Origin: Hordeum vulgare subsp. vulgare
Taxonomy: Eukaryota > Streptophyta > Magnoliopsida > Poales > Poaceae
Reading direction: 5' to 3'
Assembly (NCBI RefSeq): GCF_904849725.1
Contig: NC_058524.1
Coordinates: forward strand, 549,075,763 to 549,139,762
Length of the DNA: 64,000 bases
Shown: piece by piece, positions 1 to 10,285 of the stretch
Layout: every line of letters starts with the position of its first letter
How positions within the stretch are numbered: the first letter of the stretch is position 1
Made by a program: the position numbers and the translations under genes
The notes under the pieces: model-generated
What the model was told of the DNA's origin: nothing
Seen by the model: the letters and a program-made list of their open reading frames with translations, nothing else
The model's database searches: none

Positions 1-583
1 AAGCCATCTAGTTACTAGCTATGGACCCGGAGGTCTATGGTGAACTACTCACGCATCATCGTAGAGGTCATGGTGTTAATGAAGAAGCCCTCCATGTCTG
101 AATCCCCCCTCCGGCAGGGCACCTGAACGTGCCCCGGATGGGATCTTGCGGAGACAGAAGCTTGCGGCGGTGGAAAAGTACTTTCGATGATCTCCTGGTT
201 TTTTGTGGAATTTTTGGGGATATATAGGCGCAAACCCCAGGGCAAAGGAGGTCCAGAGGGCCCACAAGCCTGTGGGCCGCGGCCTCCCCCTGGCCACGGG
301 GTGAGGGCTTGTGGGGCCCCTGAGGCCCCCTGCCTTGGCTCTCAAGTATCCCGCTCTTCTTCCGTTACGGAAAAAATCTTTTCGGGGATTTTATTCCGTT
401 TGGACTCCATTTCAAAATCTCCTCTGAAAGTGGTCAAAACATGGAAAAAACAGGAACTGGCACTTGGCACTGAGTTAATAAGTTAGTCCCAAAAAATATA
501 TAAAAGGCATGCAAAACATCCAAAGTTTGACAAGCTAATAGCATGAAACCATCAAAAATTATAGATACGTTGGAGACGTATCA
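1..583 (-). repeat. 3' LTR of element S (partial, cut by window start)
   Basis: Matches 5282-5863 nearly base for base. On the minus strand it begins TGATACGTCTCCAACG at 583 and is preceded by a polypurine tract (plus-strand gcatccccaagctt, 586-599). It holds a TATA box and GC-rich dyad (219-320). The rest of the LTR lies left of the window. Confidence 0.9.
219..320 (-). promoter_or_regulatory. LTR core promoter of element S: TATA box plus nested inverted repeat
   Basis: On the minus strand a TATA box CCTATATATCC (219-229) lies about 30 bases downstream of a GC-rich dyad. Outer arms are gggcccacaagcc (258-270) and ggcttgtggggcccc (306-320). An inner stem pairs 277-284 with 292-299 around a tccccct loop. 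The same arrangement is at 5499-5600 and 8342-8444. The promoter role is inferred from position in the LTR and the TATA box. Confidence 0.6.
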
Positions 584-3241
584 AGCATCCCCAAGCTTAA
601 CTCCTCTCGTCCTCGAGTAGGGAAGTGATAAAGAATGAATTTTTGATGTGGAATGCTACGTAGCATAGTTGTCCTTTGCAACTTCTTTCACGTGATATGA
701 ATGTTCAGATCCGTAAGATTCAGAACAATAGTTTGCTATTGACATGAAAACAATAATACTTCAAGCAAACTAGCAAAGTTATCATGAACTTTCAAAATAA
801 CAAGGCCAAGGAAAGTTATCCCTACAAAATCATATAGTCTGGCTATGCTCCATCATCCTCACACAACTAATGTAAATCATGCACAACCCCGGTATTGGCC
901 AAGTAATTGTTTCTGCACTCTTACTTTCTCAAACTTTTTATAACTATCACGCAATACATTAGCGCGAGCCATGGATATATCACTATAGGTGGAATAGAGT
1001 GTGGTGGTGGTTGTGAGACAAGAAGGAGGAGATGGTCACATTGACTCGGCGTATCAAAAGGCTATGGAGATGCCCATTAATAGATTTCAATGTGAAAGAG
1101 TAGGGATTGCCATACAAGAGATGCACTAGAGCTATAAGTATGTGAAAGCTCAAAAGGAAAACTAGTGGGTGTGCATCCAACTTGCTTGCTCACGAAGACC
1201 TAGGGAAATTTTGAGGAAGCCGATCATTGGAATATACAAGCCAAGTTATATAATGAAGATTCCCACTAGCATATGGTAGTGACAAAGCAAGAAGCTCTCA
1301 ATCATGAAGAACATGGTGCTATTATGAAGCACAAGTGTGGAAAAAGATAATAGCATTGTCCCTTCTCTCTTTTTCTCTCTTTTTTTTATTTGGGCTCTTA
1401 GGCCTCTTTTTTTTCTTTTTTCTCTTTTCTCTTTTTTTAATTTTGGGCTCTTTGGCCTATTTTTTTATTATTTCCTCACATGGGACAATGCTCTAATAAT
1501 GATGATCATCACACTTTTATTTACTCACAGCTCAAAGCTTAGAAATGACTATAGGAAATGCCTCCGGCAGTGTACCGGGATGTGCAACGATCTAGCATGG
1601 CGTATGACGTTGAAACATCTCGCTAGCTATCTTACGATCATGAAATGGCAATATGGGAGTGACGGCACAAGTCATGAGACGGAACGGTGGGAGTTGCATG
1701 GCAATATATCTCGGAATGGCTATGAAAATGCCATAGTAGGTAGGTATGGTGGCTGTTTTGATGAAGGCATATGGTGGGTTTGTGCACCGGCGAGAATTGC
1801 ACGGCACTAGAGAGGCTAGCAATGGTGGAAGGTGAAACTGCATCTATACCATGGACTCACATTAGTCCTGAAGAACTCAATTACTTGTTGCGAAAGTTTT
1901 TATTAGTAATCCAAACAAAGTGCTAAACGCATACTCCTAGGGGAAGGGTTGGTAGGTGTTAACCATCGCGCGATCCCGACCTCAACACAAAGGATGACAA
2001 TCAATAGATCAATTATGCTCCGACTTCCAAACATAGCGGTTCACCATACGTGCATGCTACGGGAATCACTAACTTCAACACAAGTATTTCTAGATTCACA
2101 ACACCTTACTAACATAACTCTTAATATTACCGAATCCACGTCTCAAAACTAATTGAGAGGAATCAAGACTTCTCTTTCTACTCAATGCACATGAAGATGG
2201 AGGTTTTTGCATTCTCTTTGGGTACCTATCACCTTTGGGACTACTTTCATAGCATAAGCCAAATACCAAGTCATGCACCGCCGTGCTCTAAAAGATATAA
2301 GTGAAGCACATAGAGCAAAAGTATCTAGCTCAAAAGATATAAGTGAAGCTCTATGAGCATTCTAGCAAAAATCACGATGAGTGCATGTCTCTCTCCCTCA
2401 AAAAGGTGTGCATCAAGGATGATTGTGTCACAACAAAAATAAAATACTCCTAAGATACAAGACTCTCCAAGCAAAACACATATCATGTGGTGAATAAAAA
2501 TATAGCTCCAAGTAATGTTACCGATGGATTGAAGACGAAAGAGGGGATGCCTTCCCGGGGCATCCCCAAGCTTAGGATTTTTGGTGTCCTTGAATTTGGC
2601 TTGGGATGCCTTGGTAATCCCCAAGCTTGAGCTATTTCCACTCCTTATCTCTTTGTCCATGAGAACATCACCCAAAACTTGAAAACTTCACAACACAAAA
2701 CTTAAACAGAAACTCGTGATAACATTAGCACAAGAAAACAAACTACCACCTCTTTAGTTACTGTAGAAATCTTGATTTATATTTATATTGGTGTTGGGCT
2801 ACTGTATTCTCACTTTTCCATGGCTAGTACCCCCCGATACTAACCATAGTTTCATCAAAACAAGCAACCAACTCAACAAAAACAGAATCTGTCAAAAACA
2901 GACCAGTCTGTAGAAATCTGTATACTTTGTTTACTTCTGGTACCTCAAAAATTCTGAAAAATTACGTCTGTATTGGAAAAAGGCATATCAACTAGAAGAA
3001 AAAAGAATCAACTAAAAATCTCTTTCTGAATAAAAATTAAAAATCATCTCGTGAGCGAAAAGTTTCTGTCTTTTTCCAGCAGGATCAAGCAACCATTACC
3101 AAGACTAATCATAAAGGTTTTGCTTGGCTCAAACATAAAAAGAAACACAAAAAACACAATCATAACAGAATTATGATAGTGTGGACACAAGAAAACACAA
3201 ATAAAAATAAATAAATTCATTGGGTTGCCTCCCAACAAGCG
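584..3241 (-). other. Element S internal region, 3' non-coding half (copy 1)
   Basis: No supported gene in this stretch. It starts with the terminal polypurine tract next to the LTR. It contains T-rich blocks with a repeated 'tttgggctctt.ggcct' motif (about 1390-1460), and two further PPT-like motifs, catccccaagctt (2566-2578) and aatccccaagctt (2616-2628). It matches 5864-8248 almost completely. Short ORFs here are shadows with no recognisable motif. Confidence 0.75.
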
Positions 3242-4033
3242 CTATTGTTTAACGCCCTTAGCTAGGCATTGATAATTCAATGATGTTCTCACAAAAGACA
3301 CGAATTGAAGCACAACGAGAGCATCATGAAGAATGTGAAAATCACATCTAAGTCTATCATACTTCCTATGCATAGGCATTTTATAGGAAAACAAATTGGC
3401 AAGATAACCAATAGTTACCAAATGCAAGGAAGAAGAAAGAGACAATAGCAATCTCAACATAACGAGAGGTAATTTGGTAACATAAAAGTTTCTACCAAAA
3501 TATTTTCCTCTCTCAAAGCAATTACATGTCGTGTCATATTCAAATTCAACAATATAGCTATCACAAAGGATATTATTTTCATGATCCACATGCATGCAAA
3601 GTTGACGCTCTTCAAAAATAGTGGGATTATCATCAACTAAAGTCATGACTTCTCCAATCCCACTTTCAATATTGTTGCAAACATCATAATCATCATGAGG
3701 GTTAAACAAATTTTCAAGATCATAATAAAGATCATCACCCCAATCAAGATTATTGCAACAAGTAGTGGACATAGCAAAACTAGCATCCCCAAACTTAGGG
3801 TTTTGCATATTTTTAGCATGATTGTCACTAATAGGATTTATAGTGAAACCATTGGAATCATGCTTTTCATTCAAGGAGCCCTTGTGAATCACTTCATAAA
3901 TTTCTTCCTCACAATTTTCAGATTCACGCATCTCAAGCAAAACTCCATAAATAAAGTCAAGTGCACTCAACTCACTAACAATTGGATCAACACAAGTGGA
4001 TCTCTTAAAGTGATTAGCAAGTGGATGAGCATA
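3242..4033 (-). CDS. Unrecognised retroelement ORF of element S
   Basis: The only long open frame of element S: about 264 codons open on the minus strand from just after a TAA at 4034-4036 to a TAA at 3242-3244. The first ATG is about residue 14 of the stretch that begins at 3970, so translation from that ATG would start near 3931; an upstream spliced start cannot be excluded. The N-terminal half is acidic and Asn-rich (GDDLYYDLENLFNPHDDYDV, then EEVYEVIHKG-like segments). The C-terminal third has a Leu/Ser-rich hydrophobic stretch. I see no Cys-His zinc knuckle, protease triad or RT/integrase motif. It sits close to the PBS, so it takes the gag position, but I do not recognise the family. 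The second internal copy has lost this region. Confidence 0.45.
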   Translation of the reverse strand, partial: YAHPLANHFKRSTCVDPIVSELSALDFIYGVLLEMRESENCEEEIYEVIHKGSLNEKHDSNGFTINPISDNHAKNMQNPKFGDASFAMSTTCCNNLDWGDDLYYDLENLFNPHDDYDVCNNIESGIGEVMTLVDDNPTIFEERQLCMHVDHENNILCDSYIVEFEYDTTCNCFERGKYFGRNFYVTKLPLVMLRLLLSLSSSLHLVTIGYLANLFSYKMPMHRKYDRLRCDFHILHDALVVLQFVSFVRTSLNYQCLAKGVKQ

Positions 4034-4347
4034 TTAATAGATTTTCAGCAAGCGAAGATGCAAGCATATTAAAGGCACATAGCACACAAGCAAAGGAAAG
4101 GCAAACGAAAAAGGAAAATATTTTTGTAAATTTTTGTTTTTCAGAAGTGGGGGAGAGGAAAACGAGAGGCAACTGGCAAACAAAGTAAATGCAAGAGATG
4201 AGTTTGCGACACTTACTTGGATGAGTTCTTGACTTGATCCTCCCCGGCAACGGCGCCAAAAATCCTTCTGCTACGGCAACAAAAGTCCTTCCCTGGCAAC
4301 GGCGCCAGAAACCCTTCTACTACTTCTCAAACAACAGCGCCAGGATT
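4034..4347 (-). other. Element S 5' leader with three PBS-like motifs
   Basis: Leader between the 5' LTR and the ORF. On the minus strand it reads away from the LTR through three motifs related to the tRNA-Asp PBS. One is degenerate beside the LTR (about 4325-4342), one is near-exact (4290-4307) and one is exact (4241-4258). The last two are in a 49-bp direct repeat. No coding signal. Confidence 0.6.
4241..4258 (-). promoter_or_regulatory. Primer-binding site matching tRNA-Asp 3' end
   Basis: Plus-strand tccccggcaacggcgcca equals the 3' end of plant tRNA-Asp. The minus strand therefore carries TGGCGCCGTTGCCGGGGA, the standard PBS of many plant Gypsy elements. It lies about 90 nt from the LTR rather than next to it; see the two extra copies at 4290-4307 and 4325-4342. 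Confidence 0.8.
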
Positions 4348-5863
4348 TGACACGTTGACGGAGACTTGCTTGCGTTGGTTTTTTCCCTTGAAGAGGAAAG
4401 GGTGATGCAGCACAGGAGCAGTAAGTATTTCCCTCAGTTTGAGAACCAAGGTATCAATCCAGTAGGAGAATCTCGTCAAGTCCAAAGTTCCTGCACAAAC
4501 ACAAAAGAGCTTGCACCCAACGCTGTAAAGGGGTTGTCAATCCCTTCAAGATTGTTTGCAAAGTGAGATCTGAAGGCAGAAAGTGCAACGAAGTAAAAAG
4601 TGTAAGGCTGAAAATATGGTGTGGAGTAGACCATGGGGGCCATAGTGTTCACTAGAGGCTTCTCTCAAAATAGCAAGTATTACGGTGGGTGAACAAATTA
4701 CTGTCGAGCAATTGATAGAACCGCGCAAAGTCATGACGATATCTAAGGCAATGATCATGCATATAGGCATCACGTCCGAGACAGGTAGACCGATACTTTG
4801 TGCATCTACTACTATTACTCCACACATCGACCGCTATCCAGCATGCATCTAGTGTATTGAGTTAATGACGAATAGAGTAACGCCTTAAGCAAGATGACAT
4901 GATGTAGAGGGATAATCTCAAACCAATGATGAAAACCCCATCTTTTTACCCTTGATGGCAACAACACGATGCGTGCCTCGCTACCCCTTCTGTCACTGGG
5001 TAAGGTCACCGGACGGTATGAACCCAAAACCAAGCACTTCTCCCATTGCAAGAATCATAGATCTAGTTGGCCAGACAAAACCCACAACTCGAAGAGAATT
5101 ACAAGGATATGAAATCATGCATAAGAGAGATCAGAAGAAACTCAAATAAGATTCATAGATAATCTGATCATAAATCCACAATTCATCGGATCTCGACAAA
5201 CACACCAAAAAAGAAGATTACATCGGATAGATCTCCATGAAGATCATGGAGAACTTTGTATTGAAGATCCAAGAGAGAGAAGAAGCCATCTAGTTACTAG
5301 ATATGGACCCGGAGGTCTATGGTGAACTACTCACGCATCATCGGAGAGGTCATGGTGTTGATGAAGAAGCCCTCCGTGTCTGAATCCCCCTCGGGCAGGG
5401 CACCAGAACGTGCCCCGGATGGGATCTTGCGGAGACAGAAGCTTGCGGCAGCGGAAAAGTACTTTCGATGATCTCCAGATTTTTTGTGGAATTTCTGGGG
5501 ATATATAGGCGCAAAACCTAGGGAAAAGGAGGTCCAGGGGGCCCACAAACCTGTGGGCCGCGGCCTCCCCCTAGCCGCAGGGTGATGGCTTGTGGGGCCC
5601 CTGGGGCCCCTGCCTTGGCTCTCAAGTCTCCTCATCTTCTTCCGTTACGGAAAAAATCTTTTCGAGGATTTCATTCCGTTTGGACTCCGTTTCAAAATCT
5701 CCTCTGAAAGGGGTCAAAACATGGAAAAAACAGGAACTGGCACTTGGCAGTGAGTTAATAAGTTAGTCCCAAAAAATATATAAAAGGCATGCAAAACATC
5801 CAAAGTTTGACAAGATAATAGCATGAAACCATCAAAAATTATAGATACGTTGCAGACGTATCA
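4348..5863 (-). repeat. Full LTR of element S (1516 bp), shared between the two internal copies
   Basis: Runs from tgacacgttgacgg (plus-strand left end) to gacgtatca (5863), i.e. TG...CA on the minus strand. 5282-5863 repeats 1-583. It is flanked on both sides by internal sequence of the same element: leader and PBS at left, polypurine tract at right. TATA box at 5499-5509, dyad arms at 5539-5551 and 5587-5600. Confidence 0.88.
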
Positions 5864-8251
5864 AGCATCCCCAAGCTTAACTCTTGCTCGTCCTCTAGTA
5901 GGGAAGTGATAAAGAATGAATTTTTGATGTGGAATGCTACCTAGCATAGTTGTCCTTTGCAACTTCTTTCACGTGACATGAATGTTCAGATCCGTAAGAT
6001 TCAGAACAATAGTTTGCTATTGACATGAAAACAATAATACTTCAAGCAAACTAGCAAAGTAATGATGAACTTTCAAAATAACAAGGCCAAGGAAAGTTAT
6101 CCCTACAAAATCATATAGTCTGGCTATGCTCCATCATCCTCACACAACTAATGTAAATCATGCACAACCCCGGTATTGGCCAAGTAATTGTTTCTGCACT
6201 CTTACTTTCTCAAACTTTTTATAACTATCACGCAATACATGAGCGCGAGCCATGGATATAGCACTATAGGTGGAATAGAGTGTGGTGGTGGTTGTGAGAC
6301 AAGAAGGAGGAGATGGTCACATTGACTCGGCGTATCAAAAGGCTATGGAGATGCCCATTAATAGATATGAATGTGAATGAGTAGGGATTGCCATACAAGA
6401 GATGCACTAGAGCTATAAGTATGTGAAAGCTCAAAAGGAAAACTAGTGGGTGTGCATCCAACTTGCTTGCTCACGAAGACATAGGGCAATTTTGAGGAAG
6501 CCCATCATTGGAATATACAAGCCAAGTTATATAATGAACATTCCCACTAGCATATGGTAGTGACAAAGCAAGAAGCTCTCAATCATGAAGAACATGGTGC
6601 TATTATGAAGCACAAGTGTGGAAAAAGATAGTAGCATTGTCCCTTCTCTCTTTTTCTCTCTCTTTTTTATTTGGGCTCTTAGGCCTCTTTTTTTCTTTTT
6701 TCTCTTTTCTCTTTTTTTAATTTTGGGCTCTTTGGCCTCTTTTTTTATTATTTCCTCACATGGGACAATGCTCTAATAATGATGATCATCACACTTTTAT
6801 TTACTCACAGCTCAAAGCTTAGAAATGACTCTATAGGAAATGCCTCCGGCAGTGTACCGGGATGTGCAACGATCTAGCATGGCGTATGACGTTGAAACAT
6901 CTTGCTAGCTATCTTACGATCATGAAATGGCAATATGAGAGTGACGGCCCAAGTCATGAGACGGAACGGTAGGACTTGCATGGCAATATATCTCGGAATG
7001 GCTATGAAAATGCCATAGTAGGTAGGTATGGTGGCTGTTTTGATGAAGGCATATGGTGGGTTTGTGCACCGGCGAGAATTGCACGGCACTAGAGAGGCTA
7101 GCAATGGTGGAAGGTGAAAGTGCATCTATACCATGGAATCACATTAGTCATGAAGAACTCACATACTTGTTGCGAAAGTTTTTATTAGTAATCGAAACAA
7201 AGTGCTAAACGCATACTCCTAGGAGAAGGGTTGGTAGGTGTTAACCATCGCGCGATCCCGACCTCAACACAAAGGATGACAATCAATAGATCAATTATGC
7301 TCCGACTTCCTAACATAGCGGTTCACCATACGTGCATGCTACGGGAATCACTAACTTCAACACAAGTATTTCTAGATTCACAACACCTTACTAACATAAC
7401 TCTTAATATTACCGAATCCACGTCTCAAAACTAATTGAGAGGAATCGGGACTTCTCTTTCTGCTCAATGCACATGAAGATGGAGGTTTTTGCATCATCTT
7501 TGGGTACCTATCACCTTTGGGACTACTTTCATAGCATAAGCCAACTACCAAGTCATGCACCGCCGTGCTCTAAAAGATATAAGTGAAGCACATGGAGCAA
7601 AAGTATCTAGCTCAAAAGATATAAGTGAAGCGCTATGAGCATTCTAGCAAAAATCACGATGAGTGCATGTCTCTCTCTCTCAAAAAGGTGTGCAGCAAGG
7701 ATGATTGTGTCACAACAAAAATAAAATACTCCTAAGATACAAGACTCTCCAAGCAAAACACATATCATGTGGTGAAAAAAAATAGCTCCAAGTAATGTTA
7801 CCGATGGATTGAAGACGAAAGAGGGGATGCCTTCTTGAGGCATCCCCAAGCTTAGGATTTTTGGTGTCCTTGAATTTGGCTTGGGATGCCTTGGGAATCC
7901 CCAAGCTTGAGATCTTTCCACTCCTTATCTCTTTGTCCATGAGAACATCACCCAAAACTTGAAAACTTCACAACACAAAACTTAAACAGAAACTCTTGAT
8001 AACATTAGCACAAGAAAACAAACTACCACCTCTTTAGGTATTGTAGCAATCTTGATTTCTATTTATATTGGTGTTGGGCTACTGTATTCCATCTTTTCCA
8101 TGGCTAGTACCCCCCGATACTAACCATAGTTCCATCAAAACAAGCAACCAACTCAACAAAAACAGATCAGTGTGTAGAAATCTGTATACCTCGTATACTT
8201 CTGGTACCTCAAAAAATCTGTAAAATTACGGCTGTCTGGGAAAAAGGCATA
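5864..8251 (-). other. Second, truncated internal copy of element S
   Basis: Repeats 584-2990: the terminal polypurine tract, the T-rich blocks and the paired PPT-like motifs (about 7846-7858 and 7896-7908). At about 8248-8252 it jumps from internal sequence (equivalent to about 2990) straight into mid-LTR sequence. The ORF, leader, PBS and the 3' part of the flanking LTR are thus deleted. No gene. Confidence 0.82.
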
Positions 8252-8706
8252 TCTGCCCCAGATGGGATCTTGCGGAGATAGAAGCTTGCGGCGGCGGAAA
8301 AGTACTTTCGATAATCTCCTGATTTTTTGTGGAATTTTTGGGGATATATAGGCGTAAACCCTAGGGCAAAGGAGGTCCAGGGGGCCCACAAGCCTGTGGG
8401 CCGCGGCCTCCCCCCTGGCCGCAGGGTGAGGGCTTGTGGGGCCCCTGGGGCCCCCTGCCTTAGCTCTCAAGTCTTCTGATCTTCTTCCATTACTGAAAAT
8501 CTTTTCGGGGATTTTATTCCGATTGGACTCCGTTTCAAAATCTCCTCTGAAAGGGGTCAAAACATGGAAAAAACATGAACTGGCACTTGGCACTAAGTTA
8601 ATAAGTTAGTCCCAAAAAATATATAAAAGGCATGCAAAACATCCGAAGTTTGACAAGATAATAGCATGAAACCATCAAAAATTATAGATACGTTGGAGAA
8701 GTATCA
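8252..8706 (-). repeat. Truncated 5' LTR of element S
   Basis: Matches 130-583 and 5411-5863, including the TATA box (8342-8352) and dyad arms (8382-8394 and 8431-8444). The minus-strand LTR start at 8706 reads TGATACTTCTCC, one change from TGATACGTCTCC. The element end is exact here, and unrelated LTR sequence follows at 8707. Confidence 0.85.
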
Positions 8707-9065
8707 ATGATCGCCAGAGGTGGGCCAAGGGGGCACTAGACATCACACCGCACGAGGGGGTCCTCGTGCGCCCTGGTGTCTAGTGGGCACGTGGTAGTCC
8801 CCCTCCGATACTTCTTTGCTCCGGTATTTTTTATTTATTATAAAATAAATATCCGTAAATTTTCAGCCCAATTGGAGATGTGTAGAATAGGTATGTCTAA
8901 CATAGATTTTTTAGGTGCCGAATTCCTTCTACCGGCATTCTCACACTTGATGTAAACGTTGCATATTATGAGAGAAACGACATTATAATTACTCCACCAA
9001 GTGGAAAAATGCATAAAAACAATATAAATAACAATAAAAAAACATGATGCAAAATGGACGTATCA
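8707..9065 (-). mobile_element. LTR fragment of a second Gypsy family ('F1'), split by element S
   Basis: Matches 11435-11848 and 18685-19035, the LTRs of element F2. It ends at plus-strand gacgtatca (9065), i.e. TGATACGTCC on the minus strand. It is cut at 8706/8707 by element S; the rest lies left of the window. It contains an inverted repeat with a perfect 9-bp inner stem (8749-8757 with 8762-8770). Fatima-like by memory only. Confidence 0.75.
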
Positions 9066-10047
9066 AATATCACAAGAATTTTGAATGTGAAGGATGTTAT
9101 TGGATGATAACCCAACAACGGGTCTGGCAATCCACAAAGGACTTGATGTGAGTATCGGTACTCGATTCGAGAAAGAAGAAATGCAAGGCATCGGATTATA
9201 GATCATCTAAGTAATATCGATACTTCAATACAAAAGGAATTGTGATTTCTAGGTTAGTGTATCAGAATGAGATGATTCGATCAAATACAAGTAAGCTGAA
9301 TGGACTTAAAAGTACAATCAATCATGGTTGATTTGCTGAGAACCAACTCTTGTTTGGAAAGACATCTCAGCCGGACACATAATTTATGTGTATCAACTGA
9401 TGATTGCATGCATTCACACACAGGTTGAATCAATAAGATCAAATGACAATCACAACAGATTTTAATGAATGTTGCTAGGCATATGGAATTAAACATAATG
9501 CAAGAAGGTGAGAAAGGTCAAGAACAATAGGTTACTGAGGATTTCGCAAGATTGAATAGCAATTCGAAGGACTTGCGAAACCCATGACAACTAAGGATGA
9601 ACAAATCCCCGGTAAGATAATTCAATGTACCTTGTAAAAACAAGAACCACTAGAAAGAAAGTATGAATGACATTTGTATGTAGTCATCCATAGAGGTTGA
9701 CGGAGGAAGGGAATTGCAAAAGGAATGAGCACAAGTCCTTGGGAGAATTTCGCAGAATATCTTCGGAGTCTTCTGCTAAATCAAGCATCAACTGGAATGA
9801 GGGGTTCTCCGGGAGGAAGTATTTGCAAGAACCTAGGGTTATAGTTAGCAAAATCTTTAAACCGAAATAGAAGAGAGATGAGAACCTAGAATATAGAAGG
9901 GGAGTAAAAGATCCTAATCCCACCAGATTGATATCTGGGCCCATAACCCACACAACAATGTTAGTAAAAGTTTTCAAGTACTAGACTCAACTTCGGCCAA
10001 AGAGTTAGGAAGGGGATAACTACACGCAATCAGCTCTGATACCAACA
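9066..10047 (-). other. Internal 5' leader of old LTR retroelement 'E0'
   Basis: Sequence between F1 and the E0 PBS. It ends with plus-strand gctctgataccaa beside the E0 LTR, so it is the leader of a minus-strand element. A 98-codon open frame (9684-9977, minus) has no recognisable motif, and I do not call it. No other feature seen. Confidence 0.55.
10033..10045 (-). promoter_or_regulatory. PBS matching initiator Met tRNA (E0)
   Basis: Minus strand TTGGTATCAGAGC is the common plant retroelement PBS complementary to initiator tRNA-Met. It lies two bases from the LTR end (plus-strand tgtgatgccccc begins at 10048). This fixes E0 as a minus-strand element and 10048 as its LTR boundary. Confidence 0.8.
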
Positions 10048-10285
10048 TGTGATGCCCCCAATTTAATCATATGCTAATCATACACGCAAATGCGTACGAT
10101 AAAGATTGGGGACTCACGGGAAGATATCACAACACAACTCAAAACACAAAAATAAAGTCATACAAACTTCATATTACAAACCAAGGGACTCGAGTGCTCG
10201 AATATAAAACCTCGGGAACACACGAGTCAGCGAAAGCAAATAATATCTGAGTACAGACATAGAAAACAAGTTTTTCCTTAGTGAA
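10048..10285 (-). mobile_element. E0 long LTR, segment 1
   Basis: Begins tgtgatgccccc at the PBS and runs to the F2 insertion at 10286. The sequence resumes at about 19039 ('ggctagcacaaaaataac'). No gene. Confidence 0.65.

Larger units (their letters stand above)
1..8706 (-). mobile_element. Ty3/Gypsy LTR element 'S', tandem LTR-internal-LTR-internal-LTR form
   Basis: A minus-strand, apparently non-autonomous Gypsy element. Read left to right it is LTR (1-583, cut by the window edge), internal (584-4347), full LTR (4348-5863), second internal copy truncated at 8251, and partial LTR (8252-8706). The LTR begins TGATACGTCTCC on the minus strand. The PBS matches the 3' end of tRNA-Asp, as in many plant Gypsy elements. 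Two internal copies sharing a middle LTR is the product expected from unequal LTR recombination. No reverse transcriptase, integrase or protease was found. By memory the LTR resembles Triticeae Sabrina-type elements; this was not checked against a repeat library. The right end (8706) abuts a different LTR into which it inserted. Confidence 0.85.

Noticed and set aside
187..486. 99-codon frame inside the element S LTR, and minus-strand frames 45-345
   Set aside because: LTR sequence; the dyad and TATA explain it. Only the 8-codon ORF end pattern is noted as a finding.
4241..4258. Possible tRNA-Asp gene
   Set aside because: Only the last 18 bases match; it is a PBS beside an LTR and no cloverleaf is present.
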